Of a stretch of DNA of 64,000 bases, positions 63,801-64,000 are shown piece after piece; position 1 is the stretch's first letter, and the number at the start of each line of letters is the position of its first letter. The stretch is from Falciphora oryzae (Eukaryota; Ascomycota; Sordariomycetes; Magnaporthales; Magnaporthaceae). The DNA lies in NCBI GenBank assembly GCA_000733355.1, contig JNVV01000061.1, positions 177,567 to 241,566 on the forward strand, written 5' to 3'. Under the pieces are notes generated by a model that was not told the origin of the DNA, did no database searches, and was given only the letters and a program-made list of their open reading frames with translations. A program made the translations under genes and the position numbers.

Positions 63801-64000
63801 TATAGCTTACTTTTATTTCGCGTCGGTTAATTTGCGGGAGTAAAAGGCTACAAAGTGCTATTTGCTATTTGTTAATTGTAATAAAATGCCGGAAATAGCT
63901 TTCGTAAAAGCGTTTATTTCCATTCGTATTTTTTTAATCGGGTTCTAATACTTTAAAATAGTAGCGTTCCCGAAGGCTTTTTTTTAGCCCTTCGAACGCC
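63801..64000. other. AT-rich end of window
   Basis: No gene seen. Confidence 0.4.

Noticed and set aside
1..64000. tRNA or rRNA genes
   Set aside because: No cloverleaf with a plausible T-loop and anticodon stem was recognised by eye; a covariance scan would be decisive.

Overview
This is a filamentous ascomycete (Pezizomycotina, probably Sordariomycetes) nuclear contig. The evidence is the intron-bearing genes (52-125 nt introns with GT..AG ends and CTAAC-like branch sites), the Zn2Cys6 regulator, the HET-domain genes, the Fot/pogo and Ty1/copia elements, and the AT-rich blocks whose nonsense codons look like C-to-T (RIP-type) changes. The species cannot be named from the sequence.

Region 1 (1-13.8 kb) is gene-dense. 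After the tail of a rhodopsin-like membrane protein comes a six-gene group: aldehyde dehydrogenase, MFS sugar-type transporter, cyclase-family hydrolase, a regulator carrying two C2H2 fingers plus a Zn2Cys6 cluster, a 3-isopropylmalate-dehydrogenase paralog and a short-chain dehydrogenase. Two divergent pairs share promoters. The set looks like a locally regulated small-molecule pathway; the substrate is unknown.

Region 2 (13.9-31 kb) holds the most unusual content: five loci (four precursor-like ORFs, one of them broken, plus one tandem remnant) for small secreted proteins with a common plan. Each has a signal peptide, then peptide segments bounded by EAR/ARAP-type residues and dibasic KR/RR sites followed by acidic spacers. 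They look like Kex2-processed precursors. Three share a pyrimidine leader motif. A complete P450, a VOC-fold enzyme, a NACHT fragment and a HET-E-like pseudogene lie among them, with fold-back MITEs and a small non-autonomous LTR element that has clear 5-bp target duplications.

Region 3 (31-36 kb) has a decayed chromodomain ORF cut by a solo LTR, an intact HET-domain gene and a membrane-protein fragment.

Region 4 (36-64 kb) is mostly transposons: four Fot/pogo-type elements of about 1.86 kb (one nested and containing an assembly gap), fold-back MITEs with related ends, several LTR families and a decayed Ty1/copia element. Small islands of host sequence survive between them: an ankyrin fragment, a truncated dehydrogenase, a hypothetical fragment and one intact cysteine-rich membrane protein gene at 49.2-49.9 kb.
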